Shown one piece after another: positions 1-7,696 of a DNA stretch of 55,080 nucleotides. Source of the stretch: Chloroflexota bacterium (GTDB taxonomy: Bacteria; Chloroflexota; Anaerolineae; Anaerolineales; Villigracilaceae); the NCBI GenBank assembly GCA_021796315.1, contig JAJYOH010000001.1, positions 1 to 55,080 of the forward strand. Direction: 5' to 3'. A program made the translations under genes and the position numbers. The notes beneath the pieces are model-generated. The model was given only the letters and a program-made list of their open reading frames with translations, was not told the origin of the DNA and did not search any database. Position 1 is the stretch's first letter. The number at the start of each line of letters is the position of its first letter.

Positions 1-306
1 AGTCGCGGCTTGAGATGAGAGATGCTCCTGTGAGTATTGATGTATCAGGTCATATGCTTCAATGATCTTAGGACTTCCCAGCCGGTAATAAATGATCGTC
101 CCTTCCCGACGCGACAAAACGATGCCTGTTGAGCGCATTACTCCCAGATGCCTGGACGCCATACTCTGTTGAATTCCTAACTCCCTTGTCAGTTCCGTAA
201 CGCTCTTTTCTCTGCTTCGCAAGCAATCAACGATTTCCAGCCGTGTAGGGTGCGTAAGGGACTGGCAAATATTGGCATGGACTTGGTAGAGCTGTTTGCT
301 TTTCAT
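1..306 (-). CDS. ArsR-family winged-helix repressor (3' end cut by window edge)
   Basis: DNA-binding repressor of the ArsR/SmtB type; only the first 102 residues are inside the window. The frame opens with MKSKQLYQVHANICQSL and has the typical LTHPTRLEIVDCL helix followed by a winged helix (about residues 37-75, with QQSMASRHLGVMRSTGIV as recognition helix). The ATG at 306-304 follows GAGGAG with good spacing. That ribosome site overlaps the stop of the upstream ligase gene, so this is the last visible gene of the minus-strand operon. One Cys (about residue 14) lies in the N-terminal helix and one in VDCL. No clear metal-ligand pair can be read, so the inducer is unknown. Family assignment is firm. 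Confidence 0.85.
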   Translation of the reverse strand, partial: MKSKQLYQVHANICQSLTHPTRLEIVDCLRSREKSVTELTRELGIQQSMASRHLGVMRSTGIVLSRREGTIIYYRLGSPKIIEAYDLIHQYSQEHLSSQAAT

Positions 307-318
307 TCCTTGAACTCC

Positions 319-1680
319 TCACATCAGTGGGATGACTTCGCGGTACTTGCCGCCAGCGGACTGCTCCGGCGGTTCTTCAGCGCGTTCAAGTCTGACATGG
401 GTAAGCTTGTGGTCGCTGAGAAGTCGGGTCACATTGTTATGCACTGATTGCCACACACACTCTGGATCAGCGCCAGCCTCCAGGCGCAGGCGTACACGCA
501 GATTTGTCGGCGCGTTCTGCACGATCTGAAACTGTTCGATCCCTGGAATATGATAAACAGAGGTGCCAAACAGCAGCGGCGGAAGGGTGATTTGCTCGCC
601 ATGATCTGTTGGGAAGGTGAGCATATCGGCGGCGCGACCCTGCACGCGGATGGCGGGAAGCGGGTTCCCGCACGGGCAGGGATCAGGTCGCTGTAAGACG
701 CTGTCGCCAAGATCGTAACGCAGGAACGGCTGGACACGGTTGGCAAGATTGCTGATGAGGACAGTGTGCGATTGCTCACCCGGCGGAGTTGGCTGATAAT
801 CAGCATCCACTGGTTCGAGTACGACCCAATCCGCGTTGACGTGCAGCCACTTCTGCTCACAGCAATAACTCATGAAGGGACACTCAGAGGATGCGTAGAG
901 GTTGCCCACTTTCGTGTTGAACACCTCGGCAATGTGGTCATACTCATCCAGCGCGAGGCCCTCAGCGGTGACCAATGCCATCACTGGCTTGATGCGCAAA
1001 CGGCCCTCTTCCTGTTCGCTGGCGAGTAATTTCATTACGGTTCCGTAGCTGATCACGAAGGCTGGTTGAAACTTGTTGAGTCCGGCTACAAGTTCAGGCA
1101 GGGGCGCGCGCACCGATAGCGCCCGCAGCGATTTTCCAAGCCGCGAAGCGAAGTGGGTGATACTGACGCCGGTGGCCGTGGGCGTGCCGCTGGCAAGCAC
1201 CAGTCCGATACGCCCGCCGCTTCTTATGAAACTGCGGACATCATGTGGATTGAGCCAATCGCTTATCATGCTTAAGAAGAGCGGACCGATCACGGAGAGG
1301 CTGCGCCTGTCAACCAGAAAGAGTCCATGAGTGCCGGTCGTGCCGGAGGTCGTGATCACCAGATATTTGCCCAGGAACTCCTTGCCGAACAGGTCGGGAT
1401 TTTCGATATACGGGCGCACTTTTTCGATTGTGATTTGGCGGTCGGTGGACCAGTCATCGAAACGCGCCATCAGTTTCTTCTTGTTGGTGACTGGGAGCAA
1501 GGTGGGGTCTATGACCCGTTCCGGTAAGCCTTGATAAAGCTCGCGATAGTAGGGCGAGTTGACACGTGCGAAAGAGACAATGTCAGCGAGTCGTTCGTGC
1601 TGGCGTTGCTTAATCGCATCCAGTCCTTGTTTTCTGGCTCTGCGAACGTCGCGCCATACCCAAAAGATATTCTCATTCAT
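319..1680 (-). CDS. PaaK-like AMP-forming acyl-CoA ligase (phenylacetate-CoA ligase family)
   Basis: ANL-superfamily adenylate-forming enzyme, 453 aa, about the usual length for PaaK-like proteins. Visible motifs: phosphate-binding TSGTTGTHG (about 111-119), YASSECPFM (A5 region), RYDLGDSV (A8 hinge) and the Cys-rich DPCPCGNPLP segment typical of PaaK relatives. Start chosen at 1680 because GGAGG stands directly upstream; 21 further in-frame residues exist but have no ribosome site. It lies between an ICMT-like methyltransferase and an ArsR gene in a metal-type operon, an unusual place for such an enzyme. The acid substrate cannot be read from sequence. Related proteins activate aryl acids or serve in capsule and natural-product gene clusters, so the name phenylacetate-CoA ligase should be read as family only. 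Confidence 0.85.
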   Translation of the reverse strand: MNENIFWVWRDVRRARKQGLDAIKQRQHERLADIVSFARVNSPYYRELYQGLPERVIDPTLLPVTNKKKLMARFDDWSTDRQITIEKVRPYIENPDLFGKEFLGKYLVITTSGTTGTHGLFLVDRRSLSVIGPLFLSMISDWLNPHDVRSFIRSGGRIGLVLASGTPTATGVSITHFASRLGKSLRALSVRAPLPELVAGLNKFQPAFVISYGTVMKLLASEQEEGRLRIKPVMALVTAEGLALDEYDHIAEVFNTKVGNLYASSECPFMSYCCEQKWLHVNADWVVLEPVDADYQPTPPGEQSHTVLISNLANRVQPFLRYDLGDSVLQRPDPCPCGNPLPAIRVQGRAADMLTFPTDHGEQITLPPLLFGTSVYHIPGIEQFQIVQNAPTNLRVRLRLEAGADPECVWQSVHNNVTRLLSDHKLTHVRLERAEEPPEQSAGGKYREVIPLM

Positions 1681-1771
1681 GGTTCCTCCTTTCATTCGTT
1701 TTCGGGTTTTCATCGCGACAAAGCTCGTGGTGAGATGCGCCACACGTCAGGCAGACTTCGTGGGTGAAAAC

Positions 1772-2356
1772 CTAACGCGGCAGGAAACGCCCTGTACGCC
1801 TCATATAATCTCGGTACTCATCTCCGAACGTTTCAATCATCATCTTTTCTTCGTCGGGCACACGAAGCATGAAAAACAGCGCAAATCCTACAGGGGCGAT
1901 TACCGTAATCCAGTTTACGGTAATCAGAAAGAGGCCGACCGCCCAAAGAAACATCGCCGAGTACATGGGATGCCGAACCCATCGATAGGGACCAGTAGTG
2001 ATGAGCTTGTGCTGTTTTCGAATCTCGAGCGTTGGGCTGAAATTGGCGCCCAAACTCTGATACACCCATATCAACAAAGCCAGAGCCGCGCTTACGAGTC
2101 CTACTCCGCCCCAACGCACCCATCCGGGTAGAGCAAGAGCAGACCACCTTGTCCAGTTAGACTCAATCAGCACGATGAGCAGCCCAAACACGAGAACCCC
2201 CAAGACCGGGCGGAACATTCTCACCCTCTTGCTATCATGTGAAGAAGCCACCGCTTCACGGAGTGTACCCATCTTCAAATGGTAATACACTCTTATCGCA
2301 AGGAAAGCGACAATGGAGAGCAGGAAGGCGATTCGGAATGGAATCTCGTCTGGCAT
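1772..2356 (-). CDS. ICMT/PEMT-like integral membrane methyltransferase
   Basis: Multi-pass membrane protein of 194 aa with about five hydrophobic segments. The hallmark is GPYRWVRHPMYSAMFLW (about 125-141), the RHPxY motif of isoprenylcysteine carboxyl methyltransferase-like enzymes that bind S-adenosylmethionine at the membrane face. A C-terminal EEKMMIETFGDEYRDYMRRT segment is the usual family ending. It starts 7 bases after the preceding methyltransferase gene and is therefore in the same minus-strand transcript. The methyl acceptor is unknown; bacteria generally have no prenylated CaaX proteins, so the true substrate may be a lipid, thiol or metal(loid) compound. Three other members of this family occur in the window. 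Confidence 0.85.
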   Translation of the reverse strand: MPDEIPFRIAFLLSIVAFLAIRVYYHLKMGTLREAVASSHDSKRVRMFRPVLGVLVFGLLIVLIESNWTRWSALALPGWVRWGGVGLVSAALALLIWVYQSLGANFSPTLEIRKQHKLITTGPYRWVRHPMYSAMFLWAVGLFLITVNWITVIAPVGFALFFMLRVPDEEKMMIETFGDEYRDYMRRTGRFLPR

Positions 2357-2363
2357 TTTGAAT

Positions 2364-2993
2364 CTACGCCTTCACGAAATTTGCGGTGAAAAAATACCAG
2401 AGACCGTGCATCGCTTGCGGGCGAAATCCTGCCGACTCAGCCAGCCGTTGTACCGTTGCGCGGGATTGGTAGTGTGGGTCGGGGAAGATTTCGGTGATCG
2501 AAAGTATACCGCCGGGCTTGAGCGCCGTGTAGCATTGCCGCAATGCCGCCTCGCGATTTGGAATTTCGCCCAGAACGGTGCAGAAAAAAATCACATCGAA
2601 ACTATTTGGAGGAAAGTACTGTTGCGTTGCATCGCCCAAGAAGGTGGTCAAATTCGACACGCCGGCTCGCGCCGCATGTGCTTTGAGCCGCTCGATCATC
2701 CCCGGTTGGATGTCCAACCCGATGACTTCGCCGCCGGGGAGTACGCGCTTGGCGGCGGGTATCAACAGTCGTCCAGGCCCCGGACCAATTTCCAACACGC
2801 GCTGACCAGGCTGCAGTCCGATGCGGTCGAGAGTCGCCTGTGTGCCAAGTAACGCATCTGACCAGCGGCTATCCAGCATACTTGCCAGCCATGTCGGGCA
2901 GGGAAGCGAGCGGCGACGGCTGGCGTCGCGCCACCAAAAACTGACAGCGATTATTGCAACGAGAACAAAACCCGGGACAAGAAGTGAATTCAT
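2364..2993 (-). CDS. Class I SAM-dependent methyltransferase with N-terminal membrane anchor
   Basis: A 209-aa protein with one hydrophobic N-terminal helix (MNSLLVPGFVLVAIIAVSFW) followed by a Rossmann-type methyltransferase domain: motif I VLEIGPGPGRL (about 66-76), acidic loop GEVIGLDIQPGMIERL and a later LKPGGILSITE strand, which resembles the UbiE/COQ5 and PmtA style. The ATG overlaps the stop of lspA by the ATGA arrangement, so translation is probably coupled. Members near lspA and ArsR genes are seen in metal-resistance operons, but the acceptor is not known. Domain call is secure, function is not. Confidence 0.85.
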   Translation of the reverse strand: MNSLLVPGFVLVAIIAVSFWWRDASRRRSLPCPTWLASMLDSRWSDALLGTQATLDRIGLQPGQRVLEIGPGPGRLLIPAAKRVLPGGEVIGLDIQPGMIERLKAHAARAGVSNLTTFLGDATQQYFPPNSFDVIFFCTVLGEIPNREAALRQCYTALKPGGILSITEIFPDPHYQSRATVQRLAESAGFRPQAMHGLWYFFTANFVKA

Positions 2994-3475
2994 TTTTTAT
3001 CCTCCACGGCTTTCTTCATAGGAAGGCTGAGCCACAGAATGAAAATCACGCCTATAACGATAAAGGTATCTGCCAGATTGAATGTTGGGAAACGAGTTGA
3101 ACCGAATCCAGCGTCAAGGAAATCGGTGACGCGGCCATCCGGTAAGCGATCGGCAAAATTGGCAATTGCCCCGCCAAGGATCAGTCCGATGGGCGCGGCC
3201 GCTGTATGCGGCAATTCACCGCTGTGGAGTGTGCTCACCAGCCAGATCACCAGGCCTACAATAATGAGGCCAGTGACAACCAGTGGCCCAACTCCGCCAT
3301 TCGCGAACATTCCGAATGCAACACCGGTGTTGTAACCAAGCGTCAGGCGGAAGAATTGTCCGGCAAGCGGCACCGGTTGAAAGGGGATTAAAATTTGTTC
3401 AACCCATGTTTTGGTCATCCAATCCAACGACAAGACAATCAGCAGGGGGACGAGCGCGCGATAAATCGGTTTCAT
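2990..3475 (-). CDS. lspA: Signal peptidase II (lipoprotein signal peptidase)
   Basis: Membrane aspartic protease that removes signal peptides from prolipoproteins, 161 aa, normal length. It has four hydrophobic segments, the NTGVAFGMF motif, the GGAIANFADR segment with the first catalytic Asp and FNLADTFIVIGVI with the second. It stands 13 bases after the ArsR gene and overlaps the next gene by four bases. Extra lspA copies travel in cadmium/lead resistance operons beside CadC/CmtR-type regulators and P-type pumps, so this is more likely an accessory copy than the housekeeping one; whether another copy exists cannot be seen here. Confidence 0.93.
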   Translation of the reverse strand: MKPIYRALVPLLIVLSLDWMTKTWVEQILIPFQPVPLAGQFFRLTLGYNTGVAFGMFANGGVGPLVVTGLIIVGLVIWLVSTLHSGELPHTAAAPIGLILGGAIANFADRLPDGRVTDFLDAGFGSTRFPTFNLADTFIVIGVIFILWLSLPMKKAVEDKK

Positions 3476-3488
3476 TCAAAGCCTTCTT

Positions 3489-3836
3489 CTATTTCTCTGT
3501 GCGAGGGATGTTATAACGCGTGCATTCATAGACGCCGCGCGCCACATCGGCGAGCAGCGCTTCAGCCAGGGTGAGCAGTTCGCCCACCCGCGAGTCGTTC
3601 AGGCGATATTCAACAAACTTTCCCCGCTGTTCTGTTGCAACCAACCCGCAATCGCGCAGGCAAGCGAGATGATTGGAGACGTTGGACTGTGAAAAGCCGG
3701 TTTGCTCTACAATCGCGCCAACGGTCAGTTCCCCGTTACGCAGGGTTTCGAGAATTCTCAGCCTAGTGGGATCGCTGAACCCGCGAAAGAAACGCGCTTT
3801 GACGCTTAAATTGGTTGTGTCAGCTGTTAAAAACAT
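3489..3836 (-). CDS. CmtR-like ArsR-family metal sensor repressor
   Basis: Repressor of 115 aa and first gene of the minus-strand operon. The winged helix contains SQSNVSNHLACLRDCGLV. Its C59-x3-C63 pair in the recognition helix plus a Cys in the tail (C105, in VYECTRY) reproduces the ligand layout of mycobacterial CmtR, a Cd/Pb sensor, rather than the CxC site of arsenic sensors. It is preceded by AGGAG six bases before the ATG and by a promoter whose -10 box lies inside a 22-bp-arm palindrome, so autoregulation is very likely. Its first 33 residues recur almost exactly at the start of the chimeric gene at 39598-40593. Metal specificity is inferred. Confidence 0.88.
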   Translation of the reverse strand: MFLTADTTNLSVKARFFRGFSDPTRLRILETLRNGELTVGAIVEQTGFSQSNVSNHLACLRDCGLVATEQRGKFVEYRLNDSRVGELLTLAEALLADVARGVYECTRYNIPRTEK

Positions 3837-3844
3837 AAAAAGCT

Positions 3845-3894
3845 CCTGGACGCATTATCATATCATCGATAAATGATATGATAATGCGTCCAGG
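3845..3894. promoter_or_regulatory. 22-bp-arm palindromic operator of the CmtR-like repressor
   Basis: Perfect inverted repeat: CCTGGACGCATTATCATATC plus two more bases on each side of a six-base centre (CGATAA). It covers the -10 box and the predicted transcription start of the minus-strand operon. The inner ATATCAT/ATGATAT part resembles SmtB/ArsR operators. A second copy is found at 40602-40650. Confidence 0.85.
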
Positions 3895-3906
3895 CTATGA
3901 TGTCAA
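3878..3906 (-). promoter_or_regulatory. Promoter of the CmtR-like regulator-lspA operon
   Basis: Read on the minus strand: -35 TTGACA at 3906-3901, 17-base spacer, -10 TATCAT at 3883-3878. The -10 sits inside the right arm of the palindrome, so bound repressor would block RNA polymerase. Confidence 0.75.
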
Positions 3907-3943
3907 GACTATCCCTGCGAGGAAAAAGGTTCCCGATAGAGTT

Positions 3944-4363
3944 TTATTGCGGATTAGCAACCCAGGATTTGATACGTGTTTCGATCTGGTCACGCACCTC
4001 ACGGAACTTGGCAAGTTTCTGCTCGTCTGTCCCTTCAACGGCAGCAGGATCTTGAAAAGACCAGTGTTCTCTTTTGCTAATGCCTGGCCAAACTGTGGGA
4101 CAGTTCTTGTCTGCGTCATCACAGACCGTGATCAGGTACTGGAATAATGTTTTGCCCAAATATTCTCCAGTTCCCTTTGAACGTTGGTGGGAGACATCGA
4201 TTCCCACTTCTTTCATCACCTGCACAGTAAAGGGATTCAACCCTTTTGGTTCCAGCCCGGCGCTGTAGGCTTCAAATTCTTCACCGCCGTATTCGCGGAG
4301 AAAGGCCTCTGCCATTTGGCTACGGGCCGAATTACCAGTACAAAGAAATAAAACTCGCTGCAT
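3944..4363 (-). CDS. arsC: Arsenate reductase, thioredoxin-coupled low-molecular-weight phosphatase type
   Basis: Reduces arsenate to arsenite in the cytoplasm, 139 aa. The P-loop CTGNSAR gives the C8-x5-R14 nucleophile loop. C81 and C88 in ITVCDDADKNCPT correspond to the second and third Cys of the S. aureus pI258-type relay (C10, C82, C89), so thioredoxin rather than glutaredoxin is the expected electron donor. The DPA motif near residue 106 supplies the general acid. AGGAG lies upstream of the ATG. It is convergent in position with the CmtR-like operon and divergent from arsR-arsD-arsA, sharing an intergenic space of about 170 bases in which no separate arsC promoter could be fixed with confidence. 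Confidence 0.93.
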   Translation of the reverse strand: MQRVLFLCTGNSARSQMAEAFLREYGGEEFEAYSAGLEPKGLNPFTVQVMKEVGIDVSHQRSKGTGEYLGKTLFQYLITVCDDADKNCPTVWPGISKREHWSFQDPAAVEGTDEQKLAKFREVRDQIETRIKSWVANPQ

Positions 4364-4537
4364 AACAAACTCCTCTCAGTTTCTTTTTACAATTTTAGCT
4401 TGAATGGAGATTATGGATTGTTATGGTCTTGTTAAAATTTCGCTCGCCATTGGAGTTCATGGAGAGATTCGAATGAGCTAGATACAATGCAGTTGTAGCT
4501 CTTGATAGAAGTCACCTGCTTCTAATGACATCGTTCC

Positions 4538-4566
4538 TTGTCGAAATTTGTGCCCAGGGATATAAT
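4538..4566 (+). promoter_or_regulatory. arsR promoter, leaderless arrangement
   Basis: -35 TTGTCG (4538-4543), 17-base spacer, perfect -10 TATAAT (4561-4566). The ATG of arsR at 4574 is seven bases beyond the -10, about where transcription should begin, and no Shine-Dalgarno is present. This argues that the mRNA is leaderless and that the upstream in-frame TTG at 4538 (inside the -35 box) is not the start. Confidence 0.75.
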
Positions 4567-4592
4567 TCAACATATGTTGAACTATATCCCTG
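4555..4592. promoter_or_regulatory. arsR operator palindrome over -10 box and start codon
   Basis: Two 19-base arms meet without a spacer (CAGGGATATAATTCAACAT and its complement, one mismatch). The core TTCAACATATGTTGAA is a typical ArsR-type TCAA/TTGA operator. It contains the -10 box in the left arm and the start codon of arsR in the right arm. Confidence 0.85.
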
Positions 4593-4969
4593 ATAAAATC
4601 CTGCCATCCCCGGTGAATCTCGAGAGATTAGCCCACTACCTGAAAGTTTTAGCAGAGCCAAAGCGGCTGCTTATCCTGGAAATGATCATCCAGGGTGTGC
4701 AATGCAATTGCGAACTGGGTGATGCACTTCAAATGGCGCCAAACCTGATTTCTCATCACTTGAGCAAATTACGCGGGGCTGGCCTGGTAGATGTGGAGCG
4801 TGACCCAATCGATGCCCGTTGGATGTACTATTCGGTCAACCAACCTGCCCTGAATGAACTCAACGCAACTTTTGGTACATTCTTTGATCCCCAACGTATC
4901 AAGCCTCGCCGCCTTACCTGTGGGCCGCAAGGCGAATTCATTCGTACGGATGCAGTAAAAGAACGTTAA
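4574..4969 (+). CDS. arsR: Arsenic-sensing ArsR repressor
   Basis: Repressor of the ars operon, 131 aa from ATG 4574. The motif GVQCNCELGDAL (C44-x-C46) matches the ELCVCDL arsenite/antimonite site in the helix before the recognition helix. The winged helix follows with APNLISHHLSKLRGAGLV and a WMYYSVN wing. It differs from the CmtR-like regulator 0.7 kb away, so two sensors of different specificity sit side by side. Start choice rests on the promoter position (leaderless). A third Cys (LTCGPQGEF, near the C terminus) might add to the site. Followed by arsD after 38 bases. Confidence 0.9.
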   Translation: MLNYIPDKILPSPVNLERLAHYLKVLAEPKRLLILEMIIQGVQCNCELGDALQMAPNLISHHLSKLRGAGLVDVERDPIDARWMYYSVNQPALNELNATFGTFFDPQRIKPRRLTCGPQGEFIRTDAVKER

Positions 4970-5007
4970 TTTTTTTAGCAAATTAATTCAATGGAGATTG
5001 AAATACT

Positions 5008-5367
5008 ATGAGTGACCTTATCCCCCTGCTCAATACCCTGCCAACTTCGATTGCCCCAGCGGATATTGAATTTTTCGACCCGCCGATGTGCTGTCCCACC
5101 GGGCTGTGCGGGCCTACTCTTGACCAAACTCTCTTGGATGTAAATGAGATGATTATGTCCCTCCAGCGCGAGAACCTGCGCGTGGAGCGCTATCAGATGA
5201 CCAGCAATCCCAACGCCTATTTGAGCAATGCCGAAGTTATGATATTGGTGCGTGAGAAACAGATGGAGGCCCTGCCTATCGTCGTTGTGCGAGGAAAGGT
5301 TATCAAAGTTGGAGCCTATCCGAACGCCGATGAAATTCGCGCAGCATTGAATGGAGCAACTCAGTGA
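5008..5367 (+). CDS. arsD: ArsD arsenite metallochaperone
   Basis: Delivers arsenite to the ArsA ATPase, 119 aa, thioredoxin-like fold. The signature DPPMCCPTGLCGP gives C28, C29 and C34, the same CC-x4-C spacing as C12/C13/C18 in the E. coli plasmid protein. The remainder (LRVERYQMTSNPNAYLSN, LPIVVVRGKVIKVGAYP) matches the family. A roughly 16-residue N-terminal extension precedes the usual start. GGAG lies upstream of the ATG. Its stop overlaps the GTG start of arsA, so the two are translationally coupled, in line with ArsD-ArsA working as partners. Confidence 0.93.
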   Translation: MSDLIPLLNTLPTSIAPADIEFFDPPMCCPTGLCGPTLDQTLLDVNEMIMSLQRENLRVERYQMTSNPNAYLSNAEVMILVREKQMEALPIVVVRGKVIKVGAYPNADEIRAALNGATQ

Positions 5368-7229
5368 CCCAATTTATCTTCTTCTCCGGCAAAGGTGGAG
5401 TGGGCAAGACCAGCATGGCCTGCACGCATGCTGTCCGTTTTGCAGATGAAGGCAAACGCACCCTGATCGTCACCACCGACCCGGCCTCGAATTTGGCGGA
5501 TGTCTTCGAGCAGTTAATTGGGCATCAGGTTACACCCATTGCAGGCGTGCCCAATTTGTCCGCAATGGAGATTGACCCTGATACCGCCACCCAGGAATAC
5601 ATTGACCGCGCCATGTCGCCCCTGCGAGCGGCCTTCCCCGCCCAGATGGTGCAGGTGATGGAAGAGCAAATGAGCGGGCCATGCACAGCAGAAGTCGCCG
5701 CCTTCGACCGCTTTACCGATTTTATTGTGGAAGATAGCAACGCCGTTCCCGAATTTGATGTCATCATTTTCGATACCGCCCCCACCGGACACACCATCCG
5801 TTTGCTGGAGTTGCCCGCAGAATGGAGCCAATCGATTGACGCGGCCTCCGCAGGCAGCGGGCAGACCTGCATCGGCCCTGCGGCGGCCATTCAGGATGCG
5901 AAACACAAATACGAACACGCCCTGGCCGCTTTGCGCGATGAAACGCTCTCAACCTTTACTTTTGTCCTGCACCCCGAAGCAATAGCCATCCGCGAGACCA
6001 AGCGCGCCATCAGCGAATTGGGTAAACTGGGGATTCACACCCACCGTCTGATTGTTAATGGCATCATTCCCGCCAGCGAAAAGGTCAATCCCCTGTTTTC
6101 CGCGCGCTCCGAGATGCAGTCGCGCTACCTGGAACAAATCGGCGCTGAACTGCCGTATCCAACCCAGCGCATGACTCTGCTTTCGGGCGAGATTCAGGGC
6201 GCGGCACGGCTGCGCCAGGTAGGAAAAATTTTCTTTGACGGAGAACAAACCCCAGCAGAGTCCGAATCGAGCGGAACAAAAAATGTTAGCGCGGTGACTT
6301 CCTCCATTGACGAAATCCGCGCTTGCATCCAGCCCACTGGCCGTCGCCGTACCATCTTTTTCGCGGGCAAAGGTGGCGTTGGCAAGACGGTCGCTTCGTG
6401 CCTGACGGCAGTCTGGCTGGCACAGCAGGGACATAAGACCCTGTTGCTAACGACCGACCCGGCGGCGCATCTGGGCGATGTGCTCGGGGTGCCGGTGGGC
6501 GATACGCCTGCGCAGCTGAAGAAATTACCCGATTTATGGGCGGTGAAAATTGACCCGAAAGCCGCCGCCGAAACCTACAAAGCCCGCATCCTGAGCGATG
6601 CCCGCCAGCGCGGACGCCCTGAAAGCGCCATCAAGGTGATGGAAGAAGAACTCGATTCGCCTTGCACCGAGGAGATGGCGGCTTTCGACCAGTTCATTGA
6701 TTATGCCTCGCAGGCAGATTGGGATGCGGTGGTCTTCGATACCGCCCCAACCGGCCACACCATGCGCCTGTTGGAACTACCGATGGATTGGAGCCAGCAA
6801 ATCGATGTAAAGGTGTTCGCCTCGGTGGAAGGTAATGCGGCTGACGATGTTGCCAAGCAACGCTTCGGGCAGGTCATTGAGATGATGCGCGACCCGGCGC
6901 AGAGCACCTTCGCGTTTGTGATGTACCCCGAGTCAACTCCGATTTTGGAAGCCTGGCGCGCGGCGCAGGAACTGGCAACGGTCGGTATCAAGCCGGGGTT
7001 GGTGGTGGCGAATCTCGTCATCCCGCCCGAGCAGGTGACACCTTTTGCGCGGGCGCGACGCTCCATGCAGGTAAAGTACCTGGCTGAAATTCGTAAGCGT
7101 TTTAACACGCCCGTGTTGGAAATCCCGCTCCTGCCGCAGGAAGTAAAGGGGTTGGAGATGCTGGCAGAAATGGGAGTGCTGGCTTATGGTGAGGAAGTCG
7201 TGGCGCTCCAACCTGATTTTGGTAAATAG
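5364..7229 (+). CDS. arsA: Arsenite-stimulated ATPase ArsA, fused two-domain form
   Basis: Soluble P-loop ATPase (GET3/ArsA family), 621 aa with two homologous halves, starting at a GTG that overlaps the arsD stop. Each half has GKGGVGKT (about 10-17 and again near 330) and DTAPTGHTxRLLELP. The arsenite-binding Cys of each half are visible in SGPCTAEVAAF (C107) and DSPCTEEMAAF, matching C113 and C422 of the E. coli protein. ArsA normally energises the ArsB arsenite channel, but no arsB or acr3 is found in this window; the following genes are small Cys-containing proteins instead. The partner pump could lie elsewhere in the genome. Confidence 0.95.
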   Translation: MTQFIFFSGKGGVGKTSMACTHAVRFADEGKRTLIVTTDPASNLADVFEQLIGHQVTPIAGVPNLSAMEIDPDTATQEYIDRAMSPLRAAFPAQMVQVMEEQMSGPCTAEVAAFDRFTDFIVEDSNAVPEFDVIIFDTAPTGHTIRLLELPAEWSQSIDAASAGSGQTCIGPAAAIQDAKHKYEHALAALRDETLSTFTFVLHPEAIAIRETKRAISELGKLGIHTHRLIVNGIIPASEKVNPLFSARSEMQSRYLEQIGAELPYPTQRMTLLSGEIQGAARLRQVGKIFFDGEQTPAESESSGTKNVSAVTSSIDEIRACIQPTGRRRTIFFAGKGGVGKTVASCLTAVWLAQQGHKTLLLTTDPAAHLGDVLGVPVGDTPAQLKKLPDLWAVKIDPKAAAETYKARILSDARQRGRPESAIKVMEEELDSPCTEEMAAFDQFIDYASQADWDAVVFDTAPTGHTMRLLELPMDWSQQIDVKVFASVEGNAADDVAKQRFGQVIEMMRDPAQSTFAFVMYPESTPILEAWRAAQELATVGIKPGLVVANLVIPPEQVTPFARARRSMQVKYLAEIRKRFNTPVLEIPLLPQEVKGLEMLAEMGVLAYGEEVVALQPDFGK

Positions 7230-7287
7230 AGCACACCAAAGCTGCCATCTAGTTGGTGATGCGCCCACAACTACAAAAGGAGTTGTA

Positions 7288-7692
7288 ATGACTGAGATTG
7301 AAATGAACGATATTGATGTAGCTTCCAAGCCATCAGTGGTGCGCACCGCAGCGCGCAATTTTGCTGCCGCGCTGGCTGAAACGCCGCAGTTCAAGGCATT
7401 TGAACAAGCCTACGAAGCCTTGAACAAGGATGCTGAGGCACTTAAGACTCTGTCTGCATACCAGGCCAAGGCCAAATCATTGCGCGCCGTAATGATGTTG
7501 AATGCCGCTAGTGAAGCCGAACAAGCCGAGTTGGAGCGACTCAAGAATGACTATGTGACGCGCCCCACAGTTCAGGCCTATGCCCAGGCCGAAGCCGAAC
7601 TGACCACAATTTGCCAACAAGCCGCCGGGATGATTTCCGAATCTGTCGGCCTGAACTATGCCGCATCCTGCGGCGCTTCCTGTTGCGGGTGA
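7288..7692 (+). CDS. YlbF-family protein with Cys-rich tail
   Basis: A 134-aa mostly alpha-helical protein of the YlbF/YmcA (Com_YlbF) type: AARNFAAALAETPQFKAFEQAYEALNKD at the N terminus and a long amphipathic Lys/Glu/Ala helix region with ERLKNDYVTRPTVQAYAQAEAEL. The last seven residues are CGASCCG, three Cys that the classic B. subtilis proteins do not have in this form. AAAGGAG precedes the ATG at 7288. It lies 58 bases after arsA and four bases before a second YlbF gene. In Bacillus, YlbF-YmcA-YaaT form an Fe-S-bearing complex linked to RNA processing. Here the tail and neighbours suggest metalloid or metal binding, which is inference. Confidence 0.8.
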   Translation: MTEIEMNDIDVASKPSVVRTAARNFAAALAETPQFKAFEQAYEALNKDAEALKTLSAYQAKAKSLRAVMMLNAASEAEQAELERLKNDYVTRPTVQAYAQAEAELTTICQQAAGMISESVGLNYAASCGASCCG

Positions 7693-7696
7693 ACCG

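Noticed and set aside
5949..6434. Open frame of about 160 codons antisense to arsA
   Set aside because: Lies wholly within arsA, has no ribosome site or recognisable domain, and follows from the codon bias of the real gene.
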